This document shows, piece by piece, positions 50,656 through 58,732 of a DNA stretch of 64,000 nucleotides. A model generated the notes under the pieces. It saw only the letters and a program-made list of their open reading frames with translations. It made no database searches and was not told the DNA's origin. The DNA is taken from contig NZ_CP123228.1 in the NCBI RefSeq assembly GCF_029855045.1, positions 4,154,001 through 4,218,000 of the forward strand. The letters are read 5' to 3'. Source of the DNA: Piscinibacter sp. XHJ-5 (GTDB lineage Bacteria; Pseudomonadota; Gammaproteobacteria; Burkholderiales; Burkholderiaceae_C). Position 1 is the stretch's first letter. Every line of letters begins with the position of its first letter. Made by a program: the position numbers and the translations under genes.

Positions 50656-51093
50656 TCAGCCGGCCAGCTTCTCCACCGCCGCCCGCACCGCCAGCCGATA
50701 GCCCATCACGCCGAGGCCCACGATGACGCCCTCGGCGATGTCGCTGAGGTAGGAGTGATGGCGGAAGGGCTCGCGCCGGTGCACGTTGCTGATGTGCAGC
50801 TCGAAGAACGGGATCGCCACGCCGGCCAGCGCATCGCGAAGCGCGACGCTGGTGTGCGTGTAGGCGCCGGGATTGATGACGATGAAGTCGACCTGCTCGG
50901 CGCGGGCGGCATGCACGCGGTCGACCAGGGCGCCCTCGTGGTTGCTCTGGAAGGTGAGCAGCTCCGCGCCCAGCGTCGCGGCCTCGTTGCGTGCCATCGC
51001 TTCCACATCGGCCAGCGTGGTGCTGCCGTACACCGCGGGCTCGCGCGTGCCGAGCAGGTTGAGGTTGGGTCCGTTGATCAGGAGGAGTTTCAT
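50656..51093 (-). CDS. aroQ: Type II 3-dehydroquinate dehydratase
   Basis: 145 residues, the normal size. Interconverts 3-dehydroquinate and 3-dehydroshikimate. Family signatures: [20 protein letters not shown] with the catalytic Tyr, [31 protein letters not shown], and [17 protein letters not shown] with the catalytic His. The ATG overlaps the stop of the dehydroshikimate dehydratase gene (ATGA). This position in a catabolic operon argues for a role in quinate breakdown rather than aromatic amino-acid synthesis. Confidence 0.96.
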   Translation of the reverse strand: MKLLLINGPNLNLLGTREPAVYGSTTLADVEAMARNEAATLGAELLTFQSNHEGALVDRVHAARAEQVDFIVINPGAYTHTSVALRDALAGVAIPFFELHISNVHRREPFRHHSYLSDIAEGVIVGLGVMGYRLAVRAAVEKLAG

Positions 51094-52007
51094 CGTGGTC
51101 GTGCGCCGCCGGCGCTGCGCCTCAGGGTGATCGCGTTGGGAATGGGAACCGACCGGCGCAGCACATCCTCGCCGAGCCACAGCGCGCTGCGATAGGCGCG
51201 CGCGGCGACGGTGGCCGGCGGCATCTGCTGGTAGTCGTCGTTGAACACCTCGAAACTGTAGCCGCCGCGGTAGCCGAGCGCATGCAGTCGCAGCACCCAT
51301 TGCGCGACCTGCTCGCTGTGCACCCCCTCGCCGGGAAAAACCCGAAAGTGCCGCGCGGTGGTGATGCGCTCCTCCACCGAGCGGATCTCCTGCCACATGA
51401 AGTCGGCCAGTTGCACGAGATAGATCTTGTCCGGATCGAGCATGTCGAGCTCTTCGATCGCGGTCTGGGTCGCGAAGGCATGGAAGGAGTCGAGGCCGAT
51501 GCCCAGGTTGGGCATGTCGGCGCGGCAGACGATGTCCCAGGCCTGCGGGAACTCGCTCACCGTGCGGCCCCACGACAGCCCTTCGTAGGCGACCTTGACG
51601 CCCAGCGGCAGCGCGAGCATGGCCAGCTTGCGCAGGTCGGCGGCCATCTTCGCCGGATCGTCGCTCGCATGCGTGGAGGTCGACGAGCACGCTAGCAGCA
51701 CCCTGGAGCCGAGCGCGGCGCACAGCTCCAGCATCGATTTCGCGACGTCCACCTTGTAGTCGTGCAGGTGGCCCGACAGGCCCTCGAAGTCGCGCAGCAC
51801 CTGGAAGCCCGTCACGCGCAGGCCGCTGGCGCGAACCAGCCTCACCGCGGCATCCACGCCGCCGTCGTGGCCGACGACGTCGCGCGCGCTCAGCATGATC
51901 TGCGTGAAGCCGGCGTCGCGCGCGGCGCGCAGCCTGGTCTGCAGCGTGCCGGTCAGCGAGATGGTGTCGATGCCGAAGTCGTCGGTGTTGCCGCCGGGAT
52001 GCTGCAT
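51090..52007 (-). CDS. quiC: 3-dehydroshikimate dehydratase, QuiC-type TIM-barrel protein
   Basis: 305 residues of the sugar-phosphate isomerase/epimerase (AP endonuclease 2) fold. Segments typical of bacterial 3-dehydroshikimate dehydratases carry the metal ligands: [32 protein letters not shown] and [10 protein letters not shown]. The reaction dehydrates 3-dehydroshikimate to protocatechuate. In pseudomonad QuiC this barrel is fused to an HPPD-like domain; here that part is encoded by the preceding separate gene, itself interrupted. GGAGATC precedes the ATG. Coupled to aroQ. Confidence 0.85.
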   Translation of the reverse strand: MQHPGGNTDDFGIDTISLTGTLQTRLRAARDAGFTQIMLSARDVVGHDGGVDAAVRLVRASGLRVTGFQVLRDFEGLSGHLHDYKVDVAKSMLELCAALGSRVLLACSSTSTHASDDPAKMAADLRKLAMLALPLGVKVAYEGLSWGRTVSEFPQAWDIVCRADMPNLGIGLDSFHAFATQTAIEELDMLDPDKIYLVQLADFMWQEIRSVEERITTARHFRVFPGEGVHSEQVAQWVLRLHALGYRGGYSFEVFNDDYQQMPPATVAARAYRSALWLGEDVLRRSVPIPNAITLRRSAGGARPR

Positions 52008-52016
52008 GGCGATCTC

Positions 52017-52871
52017 CTATCGTTCGTCGTGCACCAGCTCGAACGCCACGCCGCCGAGGGCCGGCCGCGTCACCGCGCCGCGCGACTCGGTGTGCACGCC
52101 GGGCGATTCGACGAACTCGACGCCGCGTGCCCGCAGCTGGGCCACGGCGGCGAGCACGTCGCGCGCGCCGAAGGCCACGCGGTTCAGCATCTCGTCATCC
52201 TCGACGTCGAGGATGCCCGGCTCCGGCTCGATGAGCTGCCAGTAGAAGCCGCCGCACGGGCTCTTCAGCACGCGGCCCTTGGGCAGGATGCCGAAGCGCT
52301 GGTCGTCGGGCAGCTCGGAGAAGCCGAACAACTCGCGGTAGAACTCGGTCCAGTCCTCGGTGCGGTCGTTGCCGATGTACTGCACCACGCCGAACCAGCC
52401 CATCCCGGCAAGCGCGGGGGGCTCTCGCTGCGCGCCCGGGATGGTCACGAAGTCGACGTCCTAGATCGAAAACTCCTGCCAGCGGTCCACGAAATACAGC
52501 CGGCTCGCGCCCACGCCATGAATGGCGGGGATGTGCAGCTCCATCGGCTCGACCTGCACCGGAACGCCCCAGGCCCCGCGATCGAGCGCCCGGCGGTACG
52601 CAGCGCCTGCGTCGCGCACGCGCAGCGCGACCGCGGAGATCGTGGGCACCTCGTCGGAGGGCACGCCGTGGGCGTTGACGATCACGTTCATCGCACCCTG
52701 CCGGTACAGCGTGATCTCGCGCGAGCGGTGCCGCGCGATCGGATGGAAGCCCACCGTCTCCAGCAGCTGCCCCAGTGCCTGCGGCCGGCCGGTGCGGTAC
52801 TCCACGAACTCGATGCCCGCGAGGCCCAGCGGGTTGGGCAGCTCGCCGATCGCTTCACGGTCTGCAGACAT
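52017..52871 (-). pseudogene. HPPD-like (two VOC modules) gene interrupted by an in-frame TAG
   Basis: One reading frame of 285 codons runs from ATG 52871 (AAGGAG upstream) to TAG 52017, but codon 137 (52461-52463) is also TAG. The part before (136 residues; NPLGLAGIEFVEYRTGRP, HRSREITLYRQGAMNVIVN, YFVDRWQEFSI) matches the N-terminal half of 4-hydroxyphenylpyruvate dioxygenases. The part after resumes at once with DVDFVTIPG, exactly where HPPD has YDVDF, so TAC or TAT to TAG is the simplest change. A GTG at 52448 could start the second half (143 residues). Only the Glu of the three iron ligands is present (FELVHD); both His positions are replaced. So even intact it is unlikely to be a true HPPD. 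Confidence 0.8.
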
Positions 52872-52887
52872 GACATCGCTCCTTGCG

Positions 52888-53940
52888 TCAATCGATGCGC
52901 ACCGGCGCGCCGCCGCGCCGGGCCGACTCGACCACCGCGAGCGTCACGCGCAGCGTGCGCGCCGCGTCGGCGGCGCTGACGAGCGGCTCGTCGTGCCCGC
53001 GGATCACCGCGCAGAAGTGCGCGAGCTGGCGCGCCAGCGGATCGCCGACGCTGCGGTCGAGCACCTCGATGGCCATCGGCGTGAACCACGAGGGCTCTCC
53101 GACGCTGGTGCACAGGCGCATGGTCGGCACGTTCAGCGAGCCGCGGTCGCCGGCGATGATGTAGCAGTCCTCGTCGGCATGGCGGTCGTAGGCGGCGTTC
53201 TCGCCGGTTGTCTGCTCCCAGCTGCGCGCGCTGGCCGCGGTGTCGCTGAGCAGGAAGGTGCCGAGCGCGCCGCTGTGGAAGCGCAGGCTGATCGCCGCCG
53301 TGTCCTCCACCTCGAAGCCGCGCGCCGCGCTGGAGGCCATCGCCTGCACCTGCGCCACTTCGCCGAGCAGCATGCGCAGGTTGTCGATCTCGTGCACCAG
53401 GTTGATGAGGATGGGCCCGCCGCCGCGGCGCGTTCGCCACGGGCCGTCGCGGAAGTAGCCGGCCGGCTTGTGGAAGGTCGCGCTGCCGTTGACTGCGACG
53501 ATGCGCCCGAGCCGCCCGCTGGAGATCACCGAGCGCGCCGCTTCCAGAATGCGGCTGTGGCGGCGGTGGTGGCCCACGAGCACCGGCACTCGGGTGGCAG
53601 CGGCGGCGTCCGCGAGCCGGTGCGCGTCTTCCAGCGTGTCGGCCACGGGCTTTTCCACCAGCACCGGCACGCCGCGCTCTATGCATTGCAGCGCGCCGGG
53701 GACGTGCATCGCATTCGGCGTGGCGAGGATCACGCCGTCGGGCCGCAGCGCGCCCAGCATCGTCGGCAGATCGTCGAACAGCGGCACGCCGGCGGCGCGC
53801 GCCACGTCGGCCGCGGCGGGCGATGGATCGGTCACGCCGGCCAGCAGGCAGTCGTCGTGGTCGGCGATGCGCTCGATGTGCGCGCGGCCGATGAGGCCGG
53901 CGCCCGCCACCGCCAGTCGCAGGGGAGCCCGCCGGGTCAT
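52888..53940 (-). CDS. Gfo/Idh/MocA family oxidoreductase
   Basis: 350 residues. Rossmann motif VAGAGLIGRAHIERI, family motif VLVEKPVAD with the conserved Lys, and a C-terminal GFO_IDH_MocA domain (GGGPILINLVHEIDNLRMLL). The ATG overlaps the livF stop (ATGA) and the HPPD-like gene starts 16 bp downstream, so it is part of the quinate/shikimate-type operon. It may oxidise the imported cyclitol-like substrate, for example at the C3 hydroxyl; this is inference, as the family also covers inositol and sugar dehydrogenases. Confidence 0.9.
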   Translation of the reverse strand: MTRRAPLRLAVAGAGLIGRAHIERIADHDDCLLAGVTDPSPAAADVARAAGVPLFDDLPTMLGALRPDGVILATPNAMHVPGALQCIERGVPVLVEKPVADTLEDAHRLADAAAATRVPVLVGHHRRHSRILEAARSVISSGRLGRIVAVNGSATFHKPAGYFRDGPWRTRRGGGPILINLVHEIDNLRMLLGEVAQVQAMASSAARGFEVEDTAAISLRFHSGALGTFLLSDTAASARSWEQTTGENAAYDRHADEDCYIIAGDRGSLNVPTMRLCTSVGEPSWFTPMAIEVLDRSVGDPLARQLAHFCAVIRGHDEPLVSAADAARTLRVTLAVVESARRGGAPVRID

Positions 53941-54686
53941 CGCGCCACCACCTGCGGCGCCGCATGCGCGCCGCCCAGGAACAGGCGCTCGATGTTCGGA
54001 TCGGCGAGCAGTTCGTCGGCGCGCTTGTGCAGCACCAGTCGCCCCGATTCGAGCGCGATCGCCTCGTCGGCCATCTTCAACGCGCTCTTCACGTTCTGCT
54101 CGACCATGAGCACGGTCGTGCCGCCGTCCGCGAGCTGGCGCAGAAGACGGAACACGTCGGCCACGACGAGCGGCGACAGGCCGATCGACGGCTCGTCGAT
54201 CAGGATCACCTTGGGCCGCAGCAGCAGCGCCCGCCCCACCTCGAGCTGCTTCTGCTCGCCGCCCGAGAGCGCCGAGGCCGGGCTGTGCAGCCGTTCCTTC
54301 ACGCGCGGGAAGCGCTCGAGCACCTCGGGAATGCGCTCGTGCGTGGTCTTCATGCCGAGCGTGATGCCGCCGAGCTCCAGGTTTTCCCACGCCGTGAGCT
54401 GGCCGAAGAGATTGCGGCCCTGCGGGACGAAGGCCACGCCGTGCTCGAGCAGCAGCTCCTTGGCGCCGGCGCCGGTGATGTCCTGGCCGTCGAGCCGGAT
54501 GCGGCCCTGGCGCACCTTGAGCATGCCGAACAGCGTCTTCAGCACCGTCGACTTGCCGGCCCCGTTGGGGCCCAGCAGCAGCGTGATCCTGCCGCGCCTG
54601 GCGCGAAAGCTCAGGTTGTTGAGGATCATGAATTCGCCGTAGCCGGCGACGACGTCGTCGAATTCGATGCAGGTGTCTGTCGTCAT
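53937..54686 (-). CDS. livF: Branched-chain-type ABC transporter ATP-binding protein LivF
   Basis: 249 residues. Walker A GPNGAGKST, Q-loop FVPQGRNLF, ABC signature LSGGEQKQLEVGRALLL, Walker B VILIDEPSIGLSP and H-loop region MVEQNV are all present; the FVPQGRNLFGQLTAWENL segment is typical of LivF. One of two ATPases driving the LivHM permease. ATG overlaps nothing upstream; a 116-bp gap with a repeat element separates it from livG. Confidence 0.95.
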   Translation of the reverse strand: MTTDTCIEFDDVVAGYGEFMILNNLSFRARRGRITLLLGPNGAGKSTVLKTLFGMLKVRQGRIRLDGQDITGAGAKELLLEHGVAFVPQGRNLFGQLTAWENLELGGITLGMKTTHERIPEVLERFPRVKERLHSPASALSGGEQKQLEVGRALLLRPKVILIDEPSIGLSPLVVADVFRLLRQLADGGTTVLMVEQNVKSALKMADEAIALESGRLVLHKRADELLADPNIERLFLGGAHAAPQVVAR

Positions 54687-54709
54687 CTCACTGCCTCGGC
54701 AAGGATGGA

Positions 54710-54779
54710 ACCACGCGGGCACAGAGGGCACAGAGGAGATTCATTCCTTCCACCCTGCGTCTGCGTGGCTCTGTGTTCG
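54710..54779. repeat. Imperfect inverted repeat of the CACAGAG type between livF and livG
   Basis: ACCACGCGGGCACAGAGGGC and CACAGAGG on the left, CCTGCGTCTGCGTGGCTCTG and TGTT on the right, can fold into a long imperfect hairpin. Sequences built from CACAGAG..CTCTGTG arms recur as intergenic elements in many bacteria (from general knowledge). It would form in the liv operon mRNA. Confidence 0.5.
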
Positions 54780-54802
54780 AAAACAAGACCGCGGAGGACC
54801 AT

Positions 54803-55549
54803 CTAGTTCCCCAGGTAGGCATCGAGCACTTGCTTGTTCGACCGGATCTGCGCCGGCGTGCCGACCGCCATCACGCGCCCTTCCACCATCACCATGATCC
54901 GCTGGCACAGGTCCATCACGAAGTCCATGTTGTGCTCGATCACCACGAAGCTGCCCTTGCGGCTGCGGTTCAGCTCCTTGAGCAAGGTGCTGATGCCGCC
55001 GACCAGGCTGGGGTTGACGCCCGCGCAAGGCTCGTCGAGCAGCACCAGGTCGGGCTCGCTCATGAACGCCATCGCGATGTCGACCAGCTTCTGCTGGCCG
55101 TAGCTGAGCTCGCCCGCCTTCTTGTGCGCGACGTGACGGATGCGGAACTGGTCGATCAGCGCATCGGCCTTGGCGCCGAGGCCGGAGTCGTTGGGCGCGA
55201 ACAGGCGGCTGCCCATCGTGCCCTCGTGCTCCTGCGCCGCGACGATGAGGTTGTCGCGCACGCTCATCTTGCCGAACACCTGCAGCGTCTGGAAGGTGCG
55301 CCCCACGCCGCGGCGGTTGAGCTGCAGCGGGGACAGGTTGGTGATGTCCTTGCCGTTGAGCTCCACCGTTCCGGCATCGGCCTTGATCTGGCCGAGCACG
55401 CTGTTGAACATGGTCGTCTTGCCGGAACCGTTGGGCCCGATGACGCCGAAGATCTCGCCGGGCATCACCTCGAAGGACACGCCGTCCACCGCCTGGATCG
55501 CCCCGTAGGCCTTCTTCAGGCCGGTCACCTTGAGCAAGGGGGCGGTCAT
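54803..55549 (-). CDS. livG: Branched-chain-type ABC transporter ATP-binding protein LivG
   Basis: 248 residues with Walker A GPNGSGKTTMFN, the LivG-type GVGRTFQTLQVFGKMSVRDN, signature LSYGQQKLVDIAMAFM, Walker B LVLLDEPCAGVNP and the H-loop VIEHNMDFVMDL. Coupled to livM by an ATGA overlap. Partner of LivF in the importer. Confidence 0.95.
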   Translation of the reverse strand: MTAPLLKVTGLKKAYGAIQAVDGVSFEVMPGEIFGVIGPNGSGKTTMFNSVLGQIKADAGTVELNGKDITNLSPLQLNRRGVGRTFQTLQVFGKMSVRDNLIVAAQEHEGTMGSRLFAPNDSGLGAKADALIDQFRIRHVAHKKAGELSYGQQKLVDIAMAFMSEPDLVLLDEPCAGVNPSLVGGISTLLKELNRSRKGSFVVIEHNMDFVMDLCQRIMVMVEGRVMAVGTPAQIRSNKQVLDAYLGN

Positions 55550-56532
55550 GTCGAAGCCCCGGCGGTTCGCGCTGCTGCGGCCGCACGTTCGGCCGAGGCT
55601 TCGCGCGCCTGCCTGCGCGCCTGGATGAGATCGGGAATGCTCAGCAGCCCGTCGGGCAGCCAGCGCATCAGCACCACCACCGCGGCGCCGAAGACGAACA
55701 GGTACCAGCCCTGTGCGAAGCGCAGCCACTCGGGGAGCAGCACGCCGACCGCGGTGCCGAGCAGCGGGCCGAAGAAGTAGCCCGAGCCGCCGACCACCAC
55801 CATCAGGTACATCATGATGGAGCTGCCCACCGCGAACGGCGCCGGCTCGATGAACTGGACCAGCGACGCGAACAGCGCGCCGGCCACGCCCGCATACGCC
55901 GCGCCGATGGCGAACGACAGCAACGTGTAGGCCTGGATGTGGATGCCCAGGCTCTCGGCGCGGATGGGGTTGTCGCGCAGCGCGGTGAAGGCCTTGCCCC
56001 AGGGGGATCGCAGCAGGGCCCACAGCAGCGCGCACAGCACGATCGCGACCGCCAGCACGAAGTAGTAGTAGGCGAGATTGCCTTCCAGGCTCCAGCCCAG
56101 AAGATGCGGGCGCGCGATGTTGTTGATGCCGAAGGTGCCGCCGGTCAGCCACTCCTCGTTGCGCATCACCAGCCACAGCGCTGTGTTGAAGCCCAGCGTC
56201 GCGAACGCCAGGTAGATCGTCTGCACGCGCAGCGCCGGAAAGCCCAGCGCGAGACCGACGATGAAGCAGCCGATCGCCGCCAGCGGCAGGCCGAGCCAGA
56301 AGCTGAAGCCCGCCTTCATCAGGATCGCGACGCAGTAGGCGCCTATGCCGAAGAAGGCGGCATGGCCGAGCGACTTCTGCCCGGCGTAGCCGATGGTGAG
56401 ATTGAGCCCCATCGTCGCGATGACGAACACCACCCAGGTGCTGAGCAGATACAGCCCGTAGCTCTTCAGGAACGGCGGCAACGCGAGCAGCACGAGAAGC
56501 CCGGCGAGGCCCACAAGCAGCGATCTCTTCAT
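55546..56532 (-). CDS. livM: Branched-chain-type ABC transporter permease LivM
   Basis: 328 residues, about eight to ten transmembrane helices. Family segments: MGLNLTIGYAGQKSLGHAAF, FGINNIARP, TALRDNPIRAESLGIHIQAY (the EAA-like coupling loop) and MMYLMVVVGGSGYFFGPLLG. A basic, alanine-rich cytoplasmic tail ends the protein. Both ends overlap neighbours by ATGA. Confidence 0.94.
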   Translation of the reverse strand: MKRSLLVGLAGLLVLLALPPFLKSYGLYLLSTWVVFVIATMGLNLTIGYAGQKSLGHAAFFGIGAYCVAILMKAGFSFWLGLPLAAIGCFIVGLALGFPALRVQTIYLAFATLGFNTALWLVMRNEEWLTGGTFGINNIARPHLLGWSLEGNLAYYYFVLAVAIVLCALLWALLRSPWGKAFTALRDNPIRAESLGIHIQAYTLLSFAIGAAYAGVAGALFASLVQFIEPAPFAVGSSIMMYLMVVVGGSGYFFGPLLGTAVGVLLPEWLRFAQGWYLFVFGAAVVVLMRWLPDGLLSIPDLIQARRQAREASAERAAAAARTAGAST

Positions 56533-57404
56533 ACCTTGCGCTCCACTTTCTTGCCCAGCAGACCCTGCGGCTTGAACAGGATCACCAGCATGAAGACGAT
56601 CAGCGCCACCGCGTCCTTGTAGGCCGGCGAGATGTAGGCGGCGGCGAGGTTCTCGCAGACGCCCACGATCAGCCCGCCGAGCAGCGCGCCGCGCGAGTTG
56701 TTGAAGCCGCCGATGATGGCCGCGAAGAAGGCCTTGGTGCCCAGCGACTCGCCCATGTCGAACTTGGCGAGGTAGGTCGGCGTGACCAGCAGCGCCGCGG
56801 CACAGGCGAGCAGCGCGTTGATCGCAAAGGTGTAGAAGACCATGCGCGGCACGTCGATGCCCAGCACGGTGGCGCTGTCGGTGTTCTGCGCCACCGCCTG
56901 CATCGCTCGCCCGGTGACGGTCTTGGCCAGGAAGGCCTGCGTTCCCAGCACCAGGACCAGGGCGATCAGCAGCGTGCCCATGTCGGCCAGCGTGATGGTC
57001 ACGCCGGCGATGTTGAACAGCTTGTCGGCGAACAGGCTGGGAAACGGATGCGCCTCGGCGCTGTAGCCGGCGCGCACGCCATTGCGCATCGCGATCGCCA
57101 GGCCGATCGTCGCGACGACGATGGGCATCAGCCCGAACTTCAGCAGCGGATCGGCGATGCCGCGTTTGAAGCCCCAGCCGAGCACGGCCACCGCGATCGC
57201 ACAGGTCAGCACGAAGCTCACCAGCAGCGGCGCGCCGGCCATGTTGAAGGCCAGCATCAGGAAGGCCGGCAGCATCACGAATTCGCCTTGCGCGAAGTTG
57301 ATCGTGCCCGACGCCTGCCACAGCAGCGTGAAGCCGAGCGCGGCCAGGGCATAGATGCCGCCGGTGGCAAGGCCGGAGAAGAAGAGCTGGAGAAAGTCGG
57401 TCAT
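56529..57404 (-). CDS. livH: Branched-chain-type ABC transporter permease LivH
   Basis: 291 residues. Opens GLATGGIYALAALGFTLLWQ and INFAQGEFVMLPAFL, diagnostic of LivH, with GRAMQAVAQNTDSATVLGID as the coupling loop and GGFNNSRGALLGGLIVGVCE. Pairs with LivM. GGAGCC precedes the ATG. A 176-bp gap containing repeat copy E separates it from the receptor gene. Confidence 0.95.
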   Translation of the reverse strand: MTDFLQLFFSGLATGGIYALAALGFTLLWQASGTINFAQGEFVMLPAFLMLAFNMAGAPLLVSFVLTCAIAVAVLGWGFKRGIADPLLKFGLMPIVVATIGLAIAMRNGVRAGYSAEAHPFPSLFADKLFNIAGVTITLADMGTLLIALVLVLGTQAFLAKTVTGRAMQAVAQNTDSATVLGIDVPRMVFYTFAINALLACAAALLVTPTYLAKFDMGESLGTKAFFAAIIGGFNNSRGALLGGLIVGVCENLAAAYISPAYKDAVALIVFMLVILFKPQGLLGKKVERKV

Positions 57405-57456
57405 GGTCGGCTCCGGGCGACGGCCGTCAATTCACTTACCGCAGGCCCACCGCGCG

Positions 57457-57490
57457 GCTCCCTCTGCAGCAAGCGGGAGAGGGAGCTGCT
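57457..57490. repeat. Dispersed GC-rich palindromic intergenic repeat, copy E
   Basis: GGCTCCCTCTGCAGCAAGCG then GGAGAGGGAGCTGC, with complementary GCTCCCTCT and AGAGGGAGC arms. It lies between the receptor gene and livH in the same operon, where it could stabilise the upstream mRNA and raise receptor levels. Confidence 0.7.
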
Positions 57491-57580
57491 GCTGCGCCAT
57501 CGTTCCTGCCTGCAGGCCGGGCACGGCCACGGGCTTGCGGTGCTCTGTGGTTCGACTGAATTCGGCCGCAGCAACTCGGC

Positions 57581-58732
57581 TCAGCTCTGCTTCTTCCCCA
57601 GCGCCGGCAGCGTCTCCTTCACCTCCTGCTTGCCGTTCTTCACCTCGATGATGAAGCTCTCGCGGTCGAGGTCGCCCTTGTCGTCGATGGTGACGTCCAT
57701 GATGACGCCGGGGTCCTTGGCGGCCGACACCGACAGGCCGTGCAGCGCCTTGGCCACCGCCTGGCGGTCGAGCTTGCCGGCCTTCTCGATGCCCGCCTTC
57801 AGCAGGTAGACGCCGGTGTAGCCCTTGATGCCGTTGTGATCGGAGACGTACTTGTATTCCTTCTCGAACTTGGCGCGGAAGGCGCGCATCGCCGGAATGG
57901 GCGCGTCGACCGTGAGACCCACGTGCGCCAGTGCGCCGTTGGCGGCCTCGCCGGCCAGGTCGATCACCTTCTGGCCGGTCAGCGTCGTCTCGCCGACGAT
58001 GGGCTTGCTCCAGCCCTGCTTGCGCAGCTCGCGCAGGATGCGCGCCGACTCCTCCTCGTTGCTGTAGACGAACAGCACGTCGGCATTGCTCTGCTTGGCC
58101 TTCAGCACCGGCGCGGAGAAATCGACCTGGCCCGAGTCGGTGGAGATGTCGGCGGCCACCTTCAGCCCGGCGGCTTCGGCGGCGGTGCGGAACGCGTCGC
58201 GGCCGCCCTTGCCGAAGTCGTTGTTGACGAACATCACCGCCACCGTCTTGGCCTTCAGGTTGTTCGCGATGTAGCGCGCCACCTTGGGCATGGACGTGGT
58301 CTGCGTGAAGCTCGTGCGGAACACGTACGGATTGCCCTGCTGCGTGATGGAGGCGGCCTCGGCGCCGGTGAAGTTGGGCACTTCGGCGCGGCGCGTCTCC
58401 GCCATGCTCACCAGCATCGAGCCGGAGAACGTGGGGCCGAACACGGCGAAGGCGCCGTCGTCGACCGCCTTGGTCGCGAGGCCCTTGGCCACCCCGGGGT
58501 TGGACTGCGTGTCATTGACGGTGGCCTCGATCTTCTTGCCGAGAATGCCGCCGGCCGCGTTGATCTCGCGGATCGCCAGGTCGACGCCGTTCTTGAAGTT
58601 GGTGCCGGCGGTGGCGCCGGCGCCCGACAGCTCCTGGATCACCGCGATCTTCACGGTCTGCTGCGCGAAGGCGCCCAGGCTGAATGCGGCGCCTGCCGCG
58701 AAAGCCAGCAGCTTGAGGGTGGCGTGGGTCAT
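57581..58732 (-). CDS. ABC transporter substrate-binding protein (LivJ/leucine-binding fold)
   Basis: 383 residues. Signal peptide MTHATLKLLAFAAGAAFSLG, cleavage before QQTVKIAVIQ. Type I periplasmic-binding fold landmarks: IQELSGAGATAGTNFKNGVD, INAAGGILGKKIEATVNDTQ, FVNNDFGKGGRDAFRTAAE and NGIKGYTGVYLLK. Receptor for the LivFGHM importer. Its ATG overlaps the stop of the shikimate dehydrogenase homologue, so the ligand is probably a hydroaromatic acid such as shikimate or quinate rather than an amino acid. Confidence 0.92.
   Translation of the reverse strand: MTHATLKLLAFAAGAAFSLGAFAQQTVKIAVIQELSGAGATAGTNFKNGVDLAIREINAAGGILGKKIEATVNDTQSNPGVAKGLATKAVDDGAFAVFGPTFSGSMLVSMAETRRAEVPNFTGAEAASITQQGNPYVFRTSFTQTTSMPKVARYIANNLKAKTVAVMFVNNDFGKGGRDAFRTAAEAAGLKVAADISTDSGQVDFSAPVLKAKQSNADVLFVYSNEEESARILRELRKQGWSKPIVGETTLTGQKVIDLAGEAANGALAHVGLTVDAPIPAMRAFRAKFEKEYKYVSDHNGIKGYTGVYLLKAGIEKAGKLDRQAVAKALHGLSVSAAKDPGVIMDVTIDDKGDLDRESFIIEVKNGKQEVKETLPALGKKQS

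Noticed and set aside
50656..51093. AroQ as the biosynthetic housekeeping enzyme
   Set aside because: It overlaps the catabolic dehydroshikimate dehydratase gene and shares the operon with importer genes; a separate biosynthetic copy is expected elsewhere but cannot be checked here.
52017..52871. A functional 4-hydroxyphenylpyruvate dioxygenase supplying homogentisate to HmgA
   Set aside because: Two of the three iron-ligand positions are not His, there is an internal TAG, and the gene lies in the dehydroshikimate dehydratase operon rather than with hmgA.
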